64,000 nucleotides of DNA from Actinomycetaceae bacterium TAE3-ERU4 (GTDB taxonomy: Bacteria > Actinomycetota > Actinomycetes > Actinomycetales > Actinomycetaceae). Shown here piece by piece: positions 1-8,168 of this stretch; the first letter of the stretch is position 1; each line of letters opens with the position of its first letter. The position numbers and the translations under genes were made by a program. Location of the stretch: positions 124,001-188,000 of the forward strand of contig JAHUUJ010000004.1 of NCBI GenBank assembly GCA_019218365.1. The letters are read 5' to 3'. Below the pieces are notes generated by a model that ran no database searches, was not told the DNA's origin, and was given only the letters and a program-made list of their open reading frames with translations.

Positions 1-880
1 CTTCAGATAGAGCCTCATCGTGGTTTTCACTACCAATACTTACATGTACGTCCTCAAGATTCGTGTATTCCTCGAATAAACGCAACAGTGCCGCGTGTTC
101 TTCAAGAGCTTCAATGATAGCCCCAATATCACCGGTAAATTCCTGTCCGGAGCGAGCCAAGTTAGAGATTCCTGCAACTACCAATTTCTGTCTACAAACC
201 GGCTGTAGTACTGCTATCATTTGGCGAATAATTAAAGTTGCTGCAGAGACCAAATTTGTGGGTATAAACGGGATAATTTCCGTTGCGGTAGCTTCAAAGG
301 TATCTATCGGCAAACCTGCCAAACGCACGTTTAATTGAGTTCTTAATATTTCCGTCTCTAAAGAATCAAGATCTTCCGGCATCTCAACTACAATCTGCTC
401 AACATCTCCCACATCAGTGATTGCTACCACCATCAAGCGGCGAGGAGAAAGAGAGACCAGTTCAACATGCTGCAGCGTCTGACAGGAGCTAACCGGATAT
501 TGCGCAACCGCAGCATGACTTGTTAATTGAGCTAGAAGACGAACAGTTTTCTGCATCACTTCACCGACACCCATAGGAGTCGTTAAAAATGTCTGAATTG
601 CTTTCTTCTGTGCCGTTGACAAAGGGCGCAGTTGTCCAATCTGATTTACAAACTCACGATAACCACGTTCGGTTGGAACGCGTCCCGCCGAAGTATGCGG
701 TTGGTAAATATATCCAGCTTCTTCAAGTACCGCCATATCATTACGCACGGTAGCGGAAGATACATTCATCTCGTGACGTTCCACTAAAGCTTTTGAAGCA
801 ACCGGTTCACGAGTTTGTATATAGTCACGCACAAGTGCCCACAAAACCGCTCTACGCCGCGGGTGCGCTAGCTCATCCAT
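1..880 (-). CDS. hrcA: Heat-inducible transcription repressor HrcA (3' end cut off by window)
   Basis: HrcA represses heat-shock operons (groE, dnaK/dnaJ) by binding CIRCE inverted repeats; GroEL activity keeps it folded. The start is the ATG at 878-880, preceded by an AAGGCGGG ribosome-binding site. The first 80 residues form the typical winged helix: RRRAVLWALVRDYI, then a PVASKAL recognition region, SSATVRNDMAVLEEAGY, and the wing motif HTSAGRVPTERGYR. About 293 codons are visible; the family is about 340 residues long, so the C-terminus lies left of base 1. A CIRCE element sits directly upstream, consistent with autoregulation. In actinobacteria dnaJ usually follows hrcA, but that would lie outside this window. 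Confidence 0.95.
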   Translation of the reverse strand, partial: MDELAHPRRRAVLWALVRDYIQTREPVASKALVERHEMNVSSATVRNDMAVLEEAGYIYQPHTSAGRVPTERGYREFVNQIGQLRPLSTAQKKAIQTFLTTPMGVGEVMQKTVRLLAQLTSHAAVAQYPVSSCQTLQHVELVSLSPRRLMVVAITDVGDVEQIVVEMPEDLDSLETEILRTQLNVRLAGLPIDTFEATATEIIPFIPTNLVSAATLIIRQMIAVLQPVCRQKLVVAGISNLARSGQEFTGDIGAIIEALEEHAALLRLFEEYTNLEDVHVSIGSENHDEALSE

Positions 881-926
881 CTTACCCGCCTTTTAGGTGT
901 ACACATTGAATAACTAAAGCACAAAA

Positions 927-953
927 ATAGCACTCTACAATACAGACTGCTAA
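927..953. promoter_or_regulatory. CIRCE operator (HrcA-binding site)
   Basis: ATAGCACTC, 9-bp spacer, GACTGCTAA. The consensus is TTAGCACTC-N9-GAGTGCTAA, so each arm has one mismatch and the spacer length is exact. It lies about 45 bp upstream of hrcA and overlaps where the hrcA promoter should be (a possible -35 TTGTAG on the minus strand lies inside it). It could also affect the divergent DUF3097 gene. Confidence 0.85.
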
Positions 954-1026
954 CCGTGCTCTATTTGTTCACAAACCGCTAAGTCTAGAATCTGAAAATA
1001 AACACGGCTTTCCCGCTTATAACCGT

Positions 1027-1032
1027 TACCCT
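1027..1032 (+). promoter_or_regulatory. Possible -10 element for a leaderless DUF3097 mRNA
   Basis: TACCCT is followed by 7 bases and then the ATG at 1040; there is no Shine-Dalgarno sequence. The -35 is not convincing, so this rests on spacing and on similar arrangements elsewhere in the window. Confidence 0.3.
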
Positions 1033-1039
1033 TATTCCT

Positions 1040-1927
1040 ATGGATCGTTATGGACAGGACATTCTAAGTTCAAACCCGCACGAATACGGAGATTTCGCCC
1101 GCTACCAGCATGCCCGAAAAATGTCAGCAGAATACGGGGAACTATTCGAAGAAATAGAAACAGGATGGTGCGGAATCGTAACGAAGGTAGAGAAGTCGGG
1201 CGGACTACACCTCGTGGAGTTAGAGAACCGTCACGGGAAAAAACGAGCTTTCGAACTCGGACCAGGTTTTCTTTACGAAGGAGAACCCGTAATACTAACC
1301 GCCCCAATCCCTAAAACTATAAAATCAACTCCCCCACACAGAGCCTCACTCGGGAGCAAAATTACTAATTCCGGCTCAAGAGCTATTCCCCTGCATAGAG
1401 CACAGATTGCCAAACCAAGTCGCATCTGGGTTGAAGGAAAACATGATGCCGAGCTTGTAGAACATGTCTGGGGAGATGACCTCAGAGCTGAAGGAATTGT
1501 CGTCTGCTTACTGGATGGAGCAGATAATCTATTAAAAATACTCCAAGAATTTTCTCCCACCCCACAAGCACGAGCCGGAATTCTTCTTGACCACCTAATT
1601 GATGGAACCAAAGAATCCAAAATTGCAACTGAAGTAAACTCCCATTTCCCTCCCAATAGTGTATTCATCACAGGCCACCCATTTATTGATGTCTGGCACG
1701 CTATAAAACCAGCACGGCTTGGATTAAAATCTTGGCCGGCTATTCCCCGCACACAAGACTTCAAGAGCGGCACCCTCAAAGCCCTAAACTGGCCCCACCA
1801 AGACTACAGCGATATCGCACAAGGTTGGCAAAGGATGCTTCGAAGAGTAAGAGATTACAGGGACTTAGAAGCAGCTTTCCTGGGAAGAGTGGAAGAACTA
1901 ATAGATTTTGTTACTATTCCTGCATAG
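1040..1927 (+). CDS. DUF3097 family protein (Toprim-like motif)
   Basis: This 295-residue protein belongs to an uncharacterised actinobacterial family (DUF3097) usually found near hrcA and hemW, as here. Residues 36-95 look like a small beta-rich N-terminal domain. The centre holds VEGKHDAELVE (131-141), LLDGADNL (158-165) and ILLDHLIDGTKES (181-193). The VEGKxD motif plus the later acidic motif resemble a Toprim nuclease fold (as in RNase M5), but the canonical DxD is not present, so catalysis is uncertain. It is divergent from hrcA. The family call is fairly firm; the Toprim link is my inference. Confidence 0.8.
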   Translation: MDRYGQDILSSNPHEYGDFARYQHARKMSAEYGELFEEIETGWCGIVTKVEKSGGLHLVELENRHGKKRAFELGPGFLYEGEPVILTAPIPKTIKSTPPHRASLGSKITNSGSRAIPLHRAQIAKPSRIWVEGKHDAELVEHVWGDDLRAEGIVVCLLDGADNLLKILQEFSPTPQARAGILLDHLIDGTKESKIATEVNSHFPPNSVFITGHPFIDVWHAIKPARLGLKSWPAIPRTQDFKSGTLKALNWPHQDYSDIAQGWQRMLRRVRDYRDLEAAFLGRVEELIDFVTIPA

Positions 1928-1939
1928 GACACATCAATG

Positions 1940-1967
1940 TTGCGAACCATTCTCATTTGACTTAAGT
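1940..1967 (+). promoter_or_regulatory. Predicted znuA promoter (leaderless)
   Basis: -35 TTGCGA (1940-1945), 16-bp spacer, -10 TTAAGT (1962-1967), then 7 bases to the ATG at 1975. There is no Shine-Dalgarno sequence before the ATG, so the transcript probably starts at or next to the start codon. Confidence 0.45.
1941..1955. promoter_or_regulatory. Candidate Zur box upstream of znuA
   Basis: On the minus strand this reads TGAGAATGGTTCGCA, which matches 11 of 15 positions of the Zur-type palindrome TGAAAATGATTTTCA. It lies between a possible -35 (TTGCGA, 1940-1945) and -10 (TTAAGT, 1962-1967) of the zinc transporter operon, the right place for repression. Confidence 0.5.
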
Positions 1968-1974
1968 TTTTAGT

Positions 1975-2937
1975 ATGTACAAAAAAATTGCTTTACTTTC
2001 TGCATGCGCACTAGCACTAAGCGGTTGCGCCACCTCCAACAATGCATCCTCGGAATCCCCAAAAACCATCGAAGCCGGTCAAAAAATGACTGTTCTAACC
2101 TCTCTCTACCCAATCGAGTACTTGGCAAAGGAAGTCGGTGGAGACAAGGTACAGGTGTCTTCGCTCGCCCCCGCCGGAGTCGAACCACACGATTTAGAAC
2201 TTTCTCTCAAGCAAGTTTCCGAAATTCCCCAAGCTAACTTGGTGGTCTATCTTAAGGGATTCCAAAGTTCAGTAGACAAGGCTATCGACCAGGCTGGCAA
2301 AAATAATTCCTTTGACATTACAAAATTCGCTAATGTAATGCCAGTAAATAAGGATGAGCATGACCACGAAGAAACGGAAGAACACGGACACGAGGGGCAC
2401 CATCATGACCACGAGTCTCTCGCTTTCGACCCTCACTTCTGGCTTAACCCTAATAATATGGCAAGTGTAGCCACCGCCCTCGGTGACCGCATGGCACAGG
2501 CAAACCCTGAAAACGCCGACTACTTCAAGAAAAACGCTCAAGAGCTTTCCGTGAAATTGAAGAGCCTCGCTACCGATGCGGTAAACAAGACCAAGCAGTG
2601 CGCACACCGTACTTTCATCACCACACACGAAGCTTTTGCTTACCTCGGCAAACTGACGAATCTAAAGCAGGTAGGTCTTTCCGGACTCGATCCCGAAGCT
2701 GCCCCCAGCCCCGAGCGTTTAGCTAAAATTTCCAAACTCGCTAAAGACAACAATCTAACAACAATTTTCACCGAAGAATTAGTCTCTCCGAAAGTTGCTG
2801 AAACTCTTTCCAAAGATTTAGGAATTAAAACTGAAGTTCTTTCTCCCATAGAAACGCAAACTGATGCAGGCAAAGACTACAGTTCTATGTTCACAGAGGA
2901 TATTGAAAAACTAAGCACCGCTTTGGAGTGCAAGTGA
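1975..2937 (+). CDS. znuA: Zinc ABC transporter substrate-binding lipoprotein ZnuA
   Basis: This cluster A-I metal-binding protein captures Zn2+ outside the membrane and delivers it to ZnuBC. A lipoprotein signal peptide ends in LSGC (Cys18). The mature protein begins with a TVLTSLYPIEYLAKEVGG segment, has the ligand motif GVEPHDLE, and carries a His/Asp/Glu-rich loop (about 123-147, many HDH and HHH motifs) typical of ZnuA-type rather than Mn-type binders. Further ligand motifs are DPHFWLNP and THEAFAYLG. At 320 residues the length is normal. It is the first gene of znuA-znuC-znuB, and a Zur-like box lies just upstream. Zinc specificity is inferred from the His loop and the operator. Confidence 0.92.
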   Translation: MYKKIALLSACALALSGCATSNNASSESPKTIEAGQKMTVLTSLYPIEYLAKEVGGDKVQVSSLAPAGVEPHDLELSLKQVSEIPQANLVVYLKGFQSSVDKAIDQAGKNNSFDITKFANVMPVNKDEHDHEETEEHGHEGHHHDHESLAFDPHFWLNPNNMASVATALGDRMAQANPENADYFKKNAQELSVKLKSLATDAVNKTKQCAHRTFITTHEAFAYLGKLTNLKQVGLSGLDPEAAPSPERLAKISKLAKDNNLTTIFTEELVSPKVAETLSKDLGIKTEVLSPIETQTDAGKDYSSMFTEDIEKLSTALECK

Positions 2938-3716
2938 CAGATTTATACAATAGCGCCCCGACTCCACTACTTGATGCCCGTAATATAGGCGTCACCTACG
3001 GATCGGGGCGCGTTGTATCCAACGTTACCCTGACTCTCTATCCCGGTGAAGTAAAAGCTGTCCTCGGACCCAACGGCTCAGGAAAATCAAGCTTAATAAA
3101 AGCTCTTGTTGGAGTAAATCAAATAATTGACGGCACGCTTAGTATCTTTGGCCAGTCAGCACGCAAACATTACCGCTCACAAGCTAAAAAAATTGGTTAT
3201 GTTCCCCAACGCTTATCTCAGGCAGCTGGAATTAGTGCAACCTCACTCGAAGTAGTTGAAAGCGGCCTCACAGGCCCCTGGCTATTTCACACTCGCCACG
3301 CGAAGTCACGTGCGCAACGCGCTTTATCCGCGGTACAAATGGAAAAGTTTGCCAACCGTCCGGTATCTTCCTTATCTGGAGGACAGCACCAGCGAGTATT
3401 AATCGCACGTGCTCTTGTGCGCGAACCCAAGCTGTTAATAATGGACGAACCATTAGCCGGAATAGACGCAGAATCAGCGAAAACTCTAGCAAAGATTCTC
3501 AAGACTCAAAAAGAAACAGGAGTAGGTATCCTTCTTGTTCTTCACGACTTAGGTTGTCTCGAAGAAATAATCGATTCCCTCCTAGTTCTAGAACAGGGAA
3601 AAACTGTAGCGCAGGGACCAATTGATGAGTTCAGAACTGGAAAACATGAGTTATTAGCGCATTCACATCCTCTATGCGGAGAATCCCAATTACCCTTGGG
3701 AGGATTTCACCTGTGA
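2934..3716 (+). CDS. znuC: Zinc ABC transporter ATP-binding protein ZnuC
   Basis: ATPase subunit of the zinc importer, acting at the cytoplasmic face. It has Walker A GPNGSGKS, a Q-loop (VPQRL), signature LSGGQHQRV, Walker B LLIMDEPLAG and the switch His (LVLHDLG). I place the start at the GTG at 2934, which overlaps the znuA stop as GTGA; a GTG two codons upstream (2928) is also open. The length of about 260 residues is normal. Tight overlaps with znuA and znuB indicate one translationally coupled operon. Confidence 0.93.
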   Translation: MTDLYNSAPTPLLDARNIGVTYGSGRVVSNVTLTLYPGEVKAVLGPNGSGKSSLIKALVGVNQIIDGTLSIFGQSARKHYRSQAKKIGYVPQRLSQAAGISATSLEVVESGLTGPWLFHTRHAKSRAQRALSAVQMEKFANRPVSSLSGGQHQRVLIARALVREPKLLIMDEPLAGIDAESAKTLAKILKTQKETGVGILLVLHDLGCLEEIIDSLLVLEQGKTVAQGPIDEFRTGKHELLAHSHPLCGESQLPLGGFHL

Positions 3717-4576
3717 TTTCTGAATTGCTAACAATGCTCTCAACACCTCTCATGCAACGCTCATTAGCAGTTGCATTAATAATTGGAATCTGCGCTCCCG
3801 TAATGGGAACCTATCTTGTCCATCGTCGCTTAGCAATGCTCGGAGACGGAATTGGGCACGTCGCCTTAACTGGAGTTGCTCTCGGGTGGTTCGCCGGATC
3901 CTTAATTAACCTTCATCCACGAGATGCCCTTGCACTTCCATTTGCCATTATCATCTCATTAGTTGGCGCCATTTTGATTGAAGTAATCAGATCTCGCGGA
4001 AAAACTTCTGGCGATGTTGCTTTAGCAATGCTCTTTTACGGGGGGATAGCCGGCGGCGTAATTCTTATCAGCCTTGCTGGCGGCACTTCCGCTCAGCTTA
4101 ATTCCTATCTATTCGGCTCAATTGCAACGGTTACCTGGACTGATTTATGGATTTCTCTGGGAATGGCCGTATTCATTATCACGATAGGCATTGTTCTGCG
4201 CCCAGCGCTCTTTGCGGCTTGTCACGATGAAGAATTTGCTACTGCTTCCGGGCTTCCAGTCCCCTGGTTAACAATCCTAATAGCAGCTTCTTCCGCACTT
4301 ACAGTGTCGGTCGCTATGCGCGTGGTAGGTGCCCTACTCGTGTCAGCTCTAATGATTGTGCCAGTAGCTATTGCGCAAATTTATGTTTCCTCTTTCCGGG
4401 CAACGATGCATCTAGCAATGGGCTTGGGGGCAGTTATCTGTATAACAGGACTTACCATTACTTATTTTTACAATATCTCCCCAGGTGCGACGATTGTCGT
4501 TCTTTCGATTTTTATTTACGCTTTATCAGCTATCGGGCAAGCTGCATTAGATTCTTTCCAACGTAAACGTCAATAA
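3713..4576 (+). CDS. znuB: Zinc ABC transporter permease ZnuB
   Basis: ABC-3 family permease with 8-9 hydrophobic segments, forming the membrane channel for zinc. The family motif GDGIGHVALTGVALGW lies near residues 40-55. The longest open frame begins at 3674, inside znuC, but the GTG at 3713 overlaps the znuC stop (GTGA) and is preceded by a good ribosome-binding site, GGGAGGA at 3699-3705. I therefore annotate 3713, giving 287 residues, a normal length. No clear terminator follows before the next gene at 4634. Confidence 0.92.
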   Translation: MISELLTMLSTPLMQRSLAVALIIGICAPVMGTYLVHRRLAMLGDGIGHVALTGVALGWFAGSLINLHPRDALALPFAIIISLVGAILIEVIRSRGKTSGDVALAMLFYGGIAGGVILISLAGGTSAQLNSYLFGSIATVTWTDLWISLGMAVFIITIGIVLRPALFAACHDEEFATASGLPVPWLTILIAASSALTVSVAMRVVGALLVSALMIVPVAIAQIYVSSFRATMHLAMGLGAVICITGLTITYFYNISPGATIVVLSIFIYALSAIGQAALDSFQRKRQ

Positions 4577-4633
4577 AAACTTCAATTAGTAATGCTAAGA
4601 TACCTACTTTAACCAATTATTAAAGGAGTCCAG

Positions 4634-5140
4634 ATGACGCAGTGGCTTAATAGCCTGTCCTTAAGGGATTTAATCTTGGCTCTAACAATAATTGTTTTCT
4701 TTCGTGCTCAAGGAACATACTGGATTGGTCGCTTTATTGCCGCAGGGGCAGTAAAAAACTTTACTTCTCCCCTTATGCAGTCAGTTAAACGATGGTTCGA
4801 AGGTCCAACTCCACGAAAAGGCGCAAAAATATTAGAACGTTGGGGAATCATTGTGATTCCTCTCTGTTTCCTTACCGTTGGGGTACAAACTGCAATCAAT
4901 GCAGGTGCGGGAATCGTTAAGATGGACTGGAAAAAATATACCCTCGCCATGATTCCAGGCTGTATCATTTGGGGAATCCTTTATGCAGCAGGGCTCTTGG
5001 CTATTTGGAAGGCTCTATTCTTAACCTTAACAGGCTCCTGGCAAGGTCTTCTTTTCCTACTTACACTGAGTATTTTACTATTCTTTTTCTTTCGTATTCA
5101 ACGTTCAAAACGAAAAGAAATCTTAGATAAGACTCGCTGA
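4634..5140 (+). CDS. VTT/DedA-like small membrane protein
   Basis: A 168-residue integral membrane protein with three to four hydrophobic segments. GTYWIGRFIAAGAV near residue 28, the amphipathic PLCFLTVGVQTAINAGAGIVKM stretch and a final helix resemble the VTT (SNARE-associated/DedA) fold, whose members include lipid flippases or scramblases. The paired arginines of classic DedA proteins are absent from the re-entrant loop, so function is uncertain. A strong AAAGGAG site lies 8 bases before the ATG. Its 3' end overlaps the convergent gene at 5123 by 18 bp. Confidence 0.6.
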   Translation: MTQWLNSLSLRDLILALTIIVFFRAQGTYWIGRFIAAGAVKNFTSPLMQSVKRWFEGPTPRKGAKILERWGIIVIPLCFLTVGVQTAINAGAGIVKMDWKKYTLAMIPGCIIWGILYAAGLLAIWKALFLTLTGSWQGLLFLLTLSILLFFFFRIQRSKRKEILDKTR

Positions 5141-6025
5141 TTCTAGCCATTTATCAATCTCTCTACCTGGGGTCCCCAATAATTTTTGAACGTCCTTAGT
5201 AACGAGGTTGAACTCGCCTTGTTCAACTGCCTCAAATAATTCTTTCCACTGTTCGTATAAGCCAGGAATATTTTTCTCTCCCATTGATTTAAATCTTTCT
5301 ATAGCTTCATTAGCGCTTAATGGACAAAAGCTAAAAGCCATTTGAGAAGGAAGAAAATCATTAATCTTTTTTAGTACCTCTGGGATAGTCAACACTCTAG
5401 GTCCCGTAAGGGTATAAATCCTACCGTTATGTCCCCCTCCACCACCGGAAGCAACATCAACCAATACTGACACAATACAATCTGATACATCACGCTGAGC
5501 AATAAAAGCACAGCCCTCAGAATGTATAGGCCCCCAAAATACGCGAGAATTGTTACGAAAAATTTCTAGAGATTCAAGAGTAAATCCTGATCTAAGAATC
5601 GTATAATTCACTCCGGATTTAGCTAAAATTTGTTCAGTTTTTAGGTGAGAAAGCCCAAAAGAACTCGGTTTTTCTCTCCCTGCTCCCATAAAGGAGAGAT
5701 AAACTATATGTCTAATTCCCGTACTTTGCGCTGCTTCAATAGCATTACGATGAAGTTGTTCTCGCTCCGGCGCACGTTCTGCCGGAGCCAAGAAAAGAAT
5801 ATCGTTTCCTATAAAGACTTCTTCCATTGCTTTTTTATCTGCATAATCACCAGTTATTACCTGATGCTTTTTTATTACCTCGGGACTTATTAAATTAGGA
5901 TAACGCGTCATCAATGACATGCTGACAAGAGAAGGTGACGCCTCTCTTTCTACACTAAAAGAATCAAGAGTCCCGGCTATTTCGCGACAAATTGCAGATG
6001 CCGCTCCAGTTAAGATAATTTTCAT
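5123..6025 (-). CDS. NmrA-like NAD(P)-binding protein
   Basis: Atypical short-chain dehydrogenase of the NmrA/QOR2 group, which are redox sensors or quinone reductases with a Rossmann fold. The Rossmann strand MKIILTGA opens the protein; mid-protein motifs GIRHIVYLSFMGAG and YTILRSGF are typical. The open frame starts at 6058, but the ATG at 6025 has an AAGGAGG site at the right distance, giving 300 residues. Oddly, the usual TGATGxxG dinucleotide-binding loop reads TGAASAIC, losing two glycines, so cofactor binding may be weak or altered. It is single, with convergent overlap to the VTT gene. Confidence 0.7.
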   Translation of the reverse strand: MKIILTGAASAICREIAGTLDSFSVEREASPSLVSMSLMTRYPNLISPEVIKKHQVITGDYADKKAMEEVFIGNDILFLAPAERAPEREQLHRNAIEAAQSTGIRHIVYLSFMGAGREKPSSFGLSHLKTEQILAKSGVNYTILRSGFTLESLEIFRNNSRVFWGPIHSEGCAFIAQRDVSDCIVSVLVDVASGGGGGHNGRIYTLTGPRVLTIPEVLKKINDFLPSQMAFSFCPLSANEAIERFKSMGEKNIPGLYEQWKELFEAVEQGEFNLVTKDVQKLLGTPGREIDKWLESASLI

Positions 6026-6090
6026 AACTTGCCTCCTTGCTAAGTTACGTATTTGCAATCAGTTTAGAGGAATCAAGCATAAAAAACTGT

Positions 6091-7341
6091 TTAAGTTAGA
6101 CGTCGTGTAACCGAATCAGCGAGCAAACGTCCCTTTTGAGTCAGCACAAGCCTGCCTTTAGAAAATATTTTTTCTTCTAACAAACCTTCTTTAATGAGCG
6201 ATGGAATTTCTCCAATAACATCATTTTCTAGCTCATCAACGTGCAGTCCCTGAACCGTGCGTATTTTCAACATAACATTTTCCAGCTGTATATCTTGTAA
6301 CGTTAAAATTTCATGCCCAGCTGAAGGTGATTGCAGTTTTCTAGCCTCGGCTGCATAGGCTAATGGATGTTTTCGGTTCCACCAACGGGTATTAAGAATA
6401 TGCGAATGAGCACCAGGACCATACCCCCACCAATCATCACCTCGCCAATAAGCAATATTATGGTGAGAGGCAAAACGAGGATACTCTACTAACAGGTCTT
6501 CAGAAGTTTCCCCGCTAGAGCGAGCCCAATTGGATATTTCGTACCACTGGTATCCTGCCTTTGCCAAAAGATTATCTGCTAACAGATATTTTTCAGCTTG
6601 GTCATCGTCCTTTGGAGCAGGTAATTCCCCACGTTGAATCTGACGAAACATCTTGGTTCCCTGTTCAATGATTAGTGAATATGCCGATATATGGTCGGGC
6701 TGCAAAGAAATAGCCGTTTCAAGGCTTTCTTGCCACTGCTCAATAGTTTCCCCGGGAGTTCCATAAATTAAGTCAAGAGAACAGTCCAAACCTGCTTCTT
6801 TTGCCCATTGCACAACCAGCGGCACTCGTTGTGGATTATGTGTCCGATCAAGTGTGCTTAGCACTTGAGGGACAGAAGATTGCATCCCGAAAGAAACTCT
6901 TGTGAAACCCGCTTTCCTTAATGTAAACAATGCTCGCTTATCTACCGAGTCTGGATTTGCTTCTATAGTTACTTCAGCACCTTCACATAGACCAAAATTA
7001 TTTTGCAAAGCAAATAAAATTTCCGTCAGGCTATTAGGCTCTAACATTGTCGGGGTGCCACCGCCAAAAAACACAGAAGAAAATTTTCGGTGCGGATATC
7101 CTGCTTCCTTCAACACTTGAGTCGAGAATTCAATTTCTTTTATTACACTTTGGTGGTAGCTAGAAATATCTGCACCCGGCCCAAACTCGTGAGAATAGGT
7201 ATTAAAATCGCAGTATCCACAGCGTACTCGACAAAAAGGTACATGAATGTAGGCACTTAAAAGACGGGAGTATCCTTCCGGCGGAGTTTCAATTTTTCCG
7301 TTACTAGGAAGGGGAATGCCTATTGGTTGTTCCGATGCCAC
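6091..7341 (-). CDS. hemW: Radical SAM heme chaperone HemW
   Basis: HemW is a heme-binding radical SAM protein thought to insert heme into respiratory enzymes; it was long misannotated as oxygen-independent coproporphyrinogen oxidase (HemN). The [4Fe-4S] motif PFCRVRCGYC has the CxxxCxxC spacing. SAM-site motifs FFGGGTPTML and the HemW-type YWRGDDWWGYGPGAHS follow. The 416 residues fit HemW, and it lacks the longer HemN N-terminus. The GTG start lies 5 bases after the trmB stop, so it is the last gene of lepA-trmB-hemW. Confidence 0.92.
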   Translation of the reverse strand: MASEQPIGIPLPSNGKIETPPEGYSRLLSAYIHVPFCRVRCGYCDFNTYSHEFGPGADISSYHQSVIKEIEFSTQVLKEAGYPHRKFSSVFFGGGTPTMLEPNSLTEILFALQNNFGLCEGAEVTIEANPDSVDKRALFTLRKAGFTRVSFGMQSSVPQVLSTLDRTHNPQRVPLVVQWAKEAGLDCSLDLIYGTPGETIEQWQESLETAISLQPDHISAYSLIIEQGTKMFRQIQRGELPAPKDDDQAEKYLLADNLLAKAGYQWYEISNWARSSGETSEDLLVEYPRFASHHNIAYWRGDDWWGYGPGAHSHILNTRWWNRKHPLAYAAEARKLQSPSAGHEILTLQDIQLENVMLKIRTVQGLHVDELENDVIGEIPSLIKEGLLEEKIFSKGRLVLTQKGRLLADSVTRRLT

Positions 7342-7346
7342 TTTTG

Positions 7347-8168
7347 TTAGAGGCCCGAAGGTGATTTTACGAATTCAAAATCATGGATGGAACGCCCCGC
7401 TCTAATTCCGCGATTCTCAAAACGAGTTAGAACCCTTCCTTTAAAACGCGGGGCAAAGCCGCCACGTTCCGGTTCAATGTCATGTGGATCTAGATTACGC
7501 CCCCGGTAGGGGTTCTCAAACCCTTCTACATTTTCAATAACTTCACGTATATGCCATGCATAGTCATCCCAGTCAGTGGCTAAACGCCATACCCCTCCCG
7601 GTTGTAATACTCTAAGAACTTGCTGGGCAAACTCAATTTGCACAAGACGACGTTTGTGATGGCGGGCTTTCCTCCAAGGATCGGGGAAAAAGGTCCACAC
7701 TTCATTTAGGGAATTAGGCTCTAATAGCTCGCTGAGAACTTGAACCGCATCCGCTTCGATTAAACGTAAATTGGTAACTTTTTTAGCTACTGCTTTAGAA
7801 ATCGTTTTAGCTATTCCCGGACGCCAAACTTCAAGGCCAAGATAGTTGTATTGGGGATTAGCCTGTGCGGCAGCAACAATTTGATCACCTGTACCGCAAC
7901 CGATTTCTAAAACTAAAGGCGCATTTTTAGGAAAAGAAGCGGCTAAATTAAAATCATCATCCGGGGCTACGGAGGTCGCTCCCTGACGACGCGCTACCTC
8001 TAGCATGTAGGTAGGGGCATACTCATTCCAAGTATTTTCCAAGGAAATAGCCATGCGATTTCCTCTTCGTACAAAAGATTTAGTACGAGCTCGGAAACGT
8101 CCATCAGGGAGAAGGTCTTCCTGCTCCATTTCCACCGATGGAAGCGGGCCGTAAGAACGCGCGGTCAC
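7347..8168 (-). CDS. trmB: tRNA (guanine-N7-)-methyltransferase TrmB
   Basis: TrmB methylates G46 in the variable loop of tRNAs using SAM. It shows the SAM-binding motif [10 protein letters not shown], the acidic [10 protein letters not shown], and the family signature [17 protein letters not shown]. About 65 N-terminal residues precede the methyltransferase core, common in actinobacterial forms. The GTG start overlaps the lepA stop as GTGA, showing translational coupling. hemW follows after 5 bases. Confidence 0.93.
   Translation of the reverse strand: MTARSYGPLPSVEMEQEDLLPDGRFRARTKSFVRRGNRMAISLENTWNEYAPTYMLEVARRQGATSVAPDDDFNLAASFPKNAPLVLEIGCGTGDQIVAAAQANPQYNYLGLEVWRPGIAKTISKAVAKKVTNLRLIEADAVQVLSELLEPNSLNEVWTFFPDPWRKARHHKRRLVQIEFAQQVLRVLQPGGVWRLATDWDDYAWHIREVIENVEGFENPYRGRNLDPHDIEPERGGFAPRFKGRVLTRFENRGIRAGRSIHDFEFVKSPSGL

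Noticed and set aside
6091-7341. Oxygen-independent coproporphyrinogen oxidase (HemN)
   Set aside because: Length, motif spacing and the lepA-trmB context fit HemW, the heme chaperone, not HemN.
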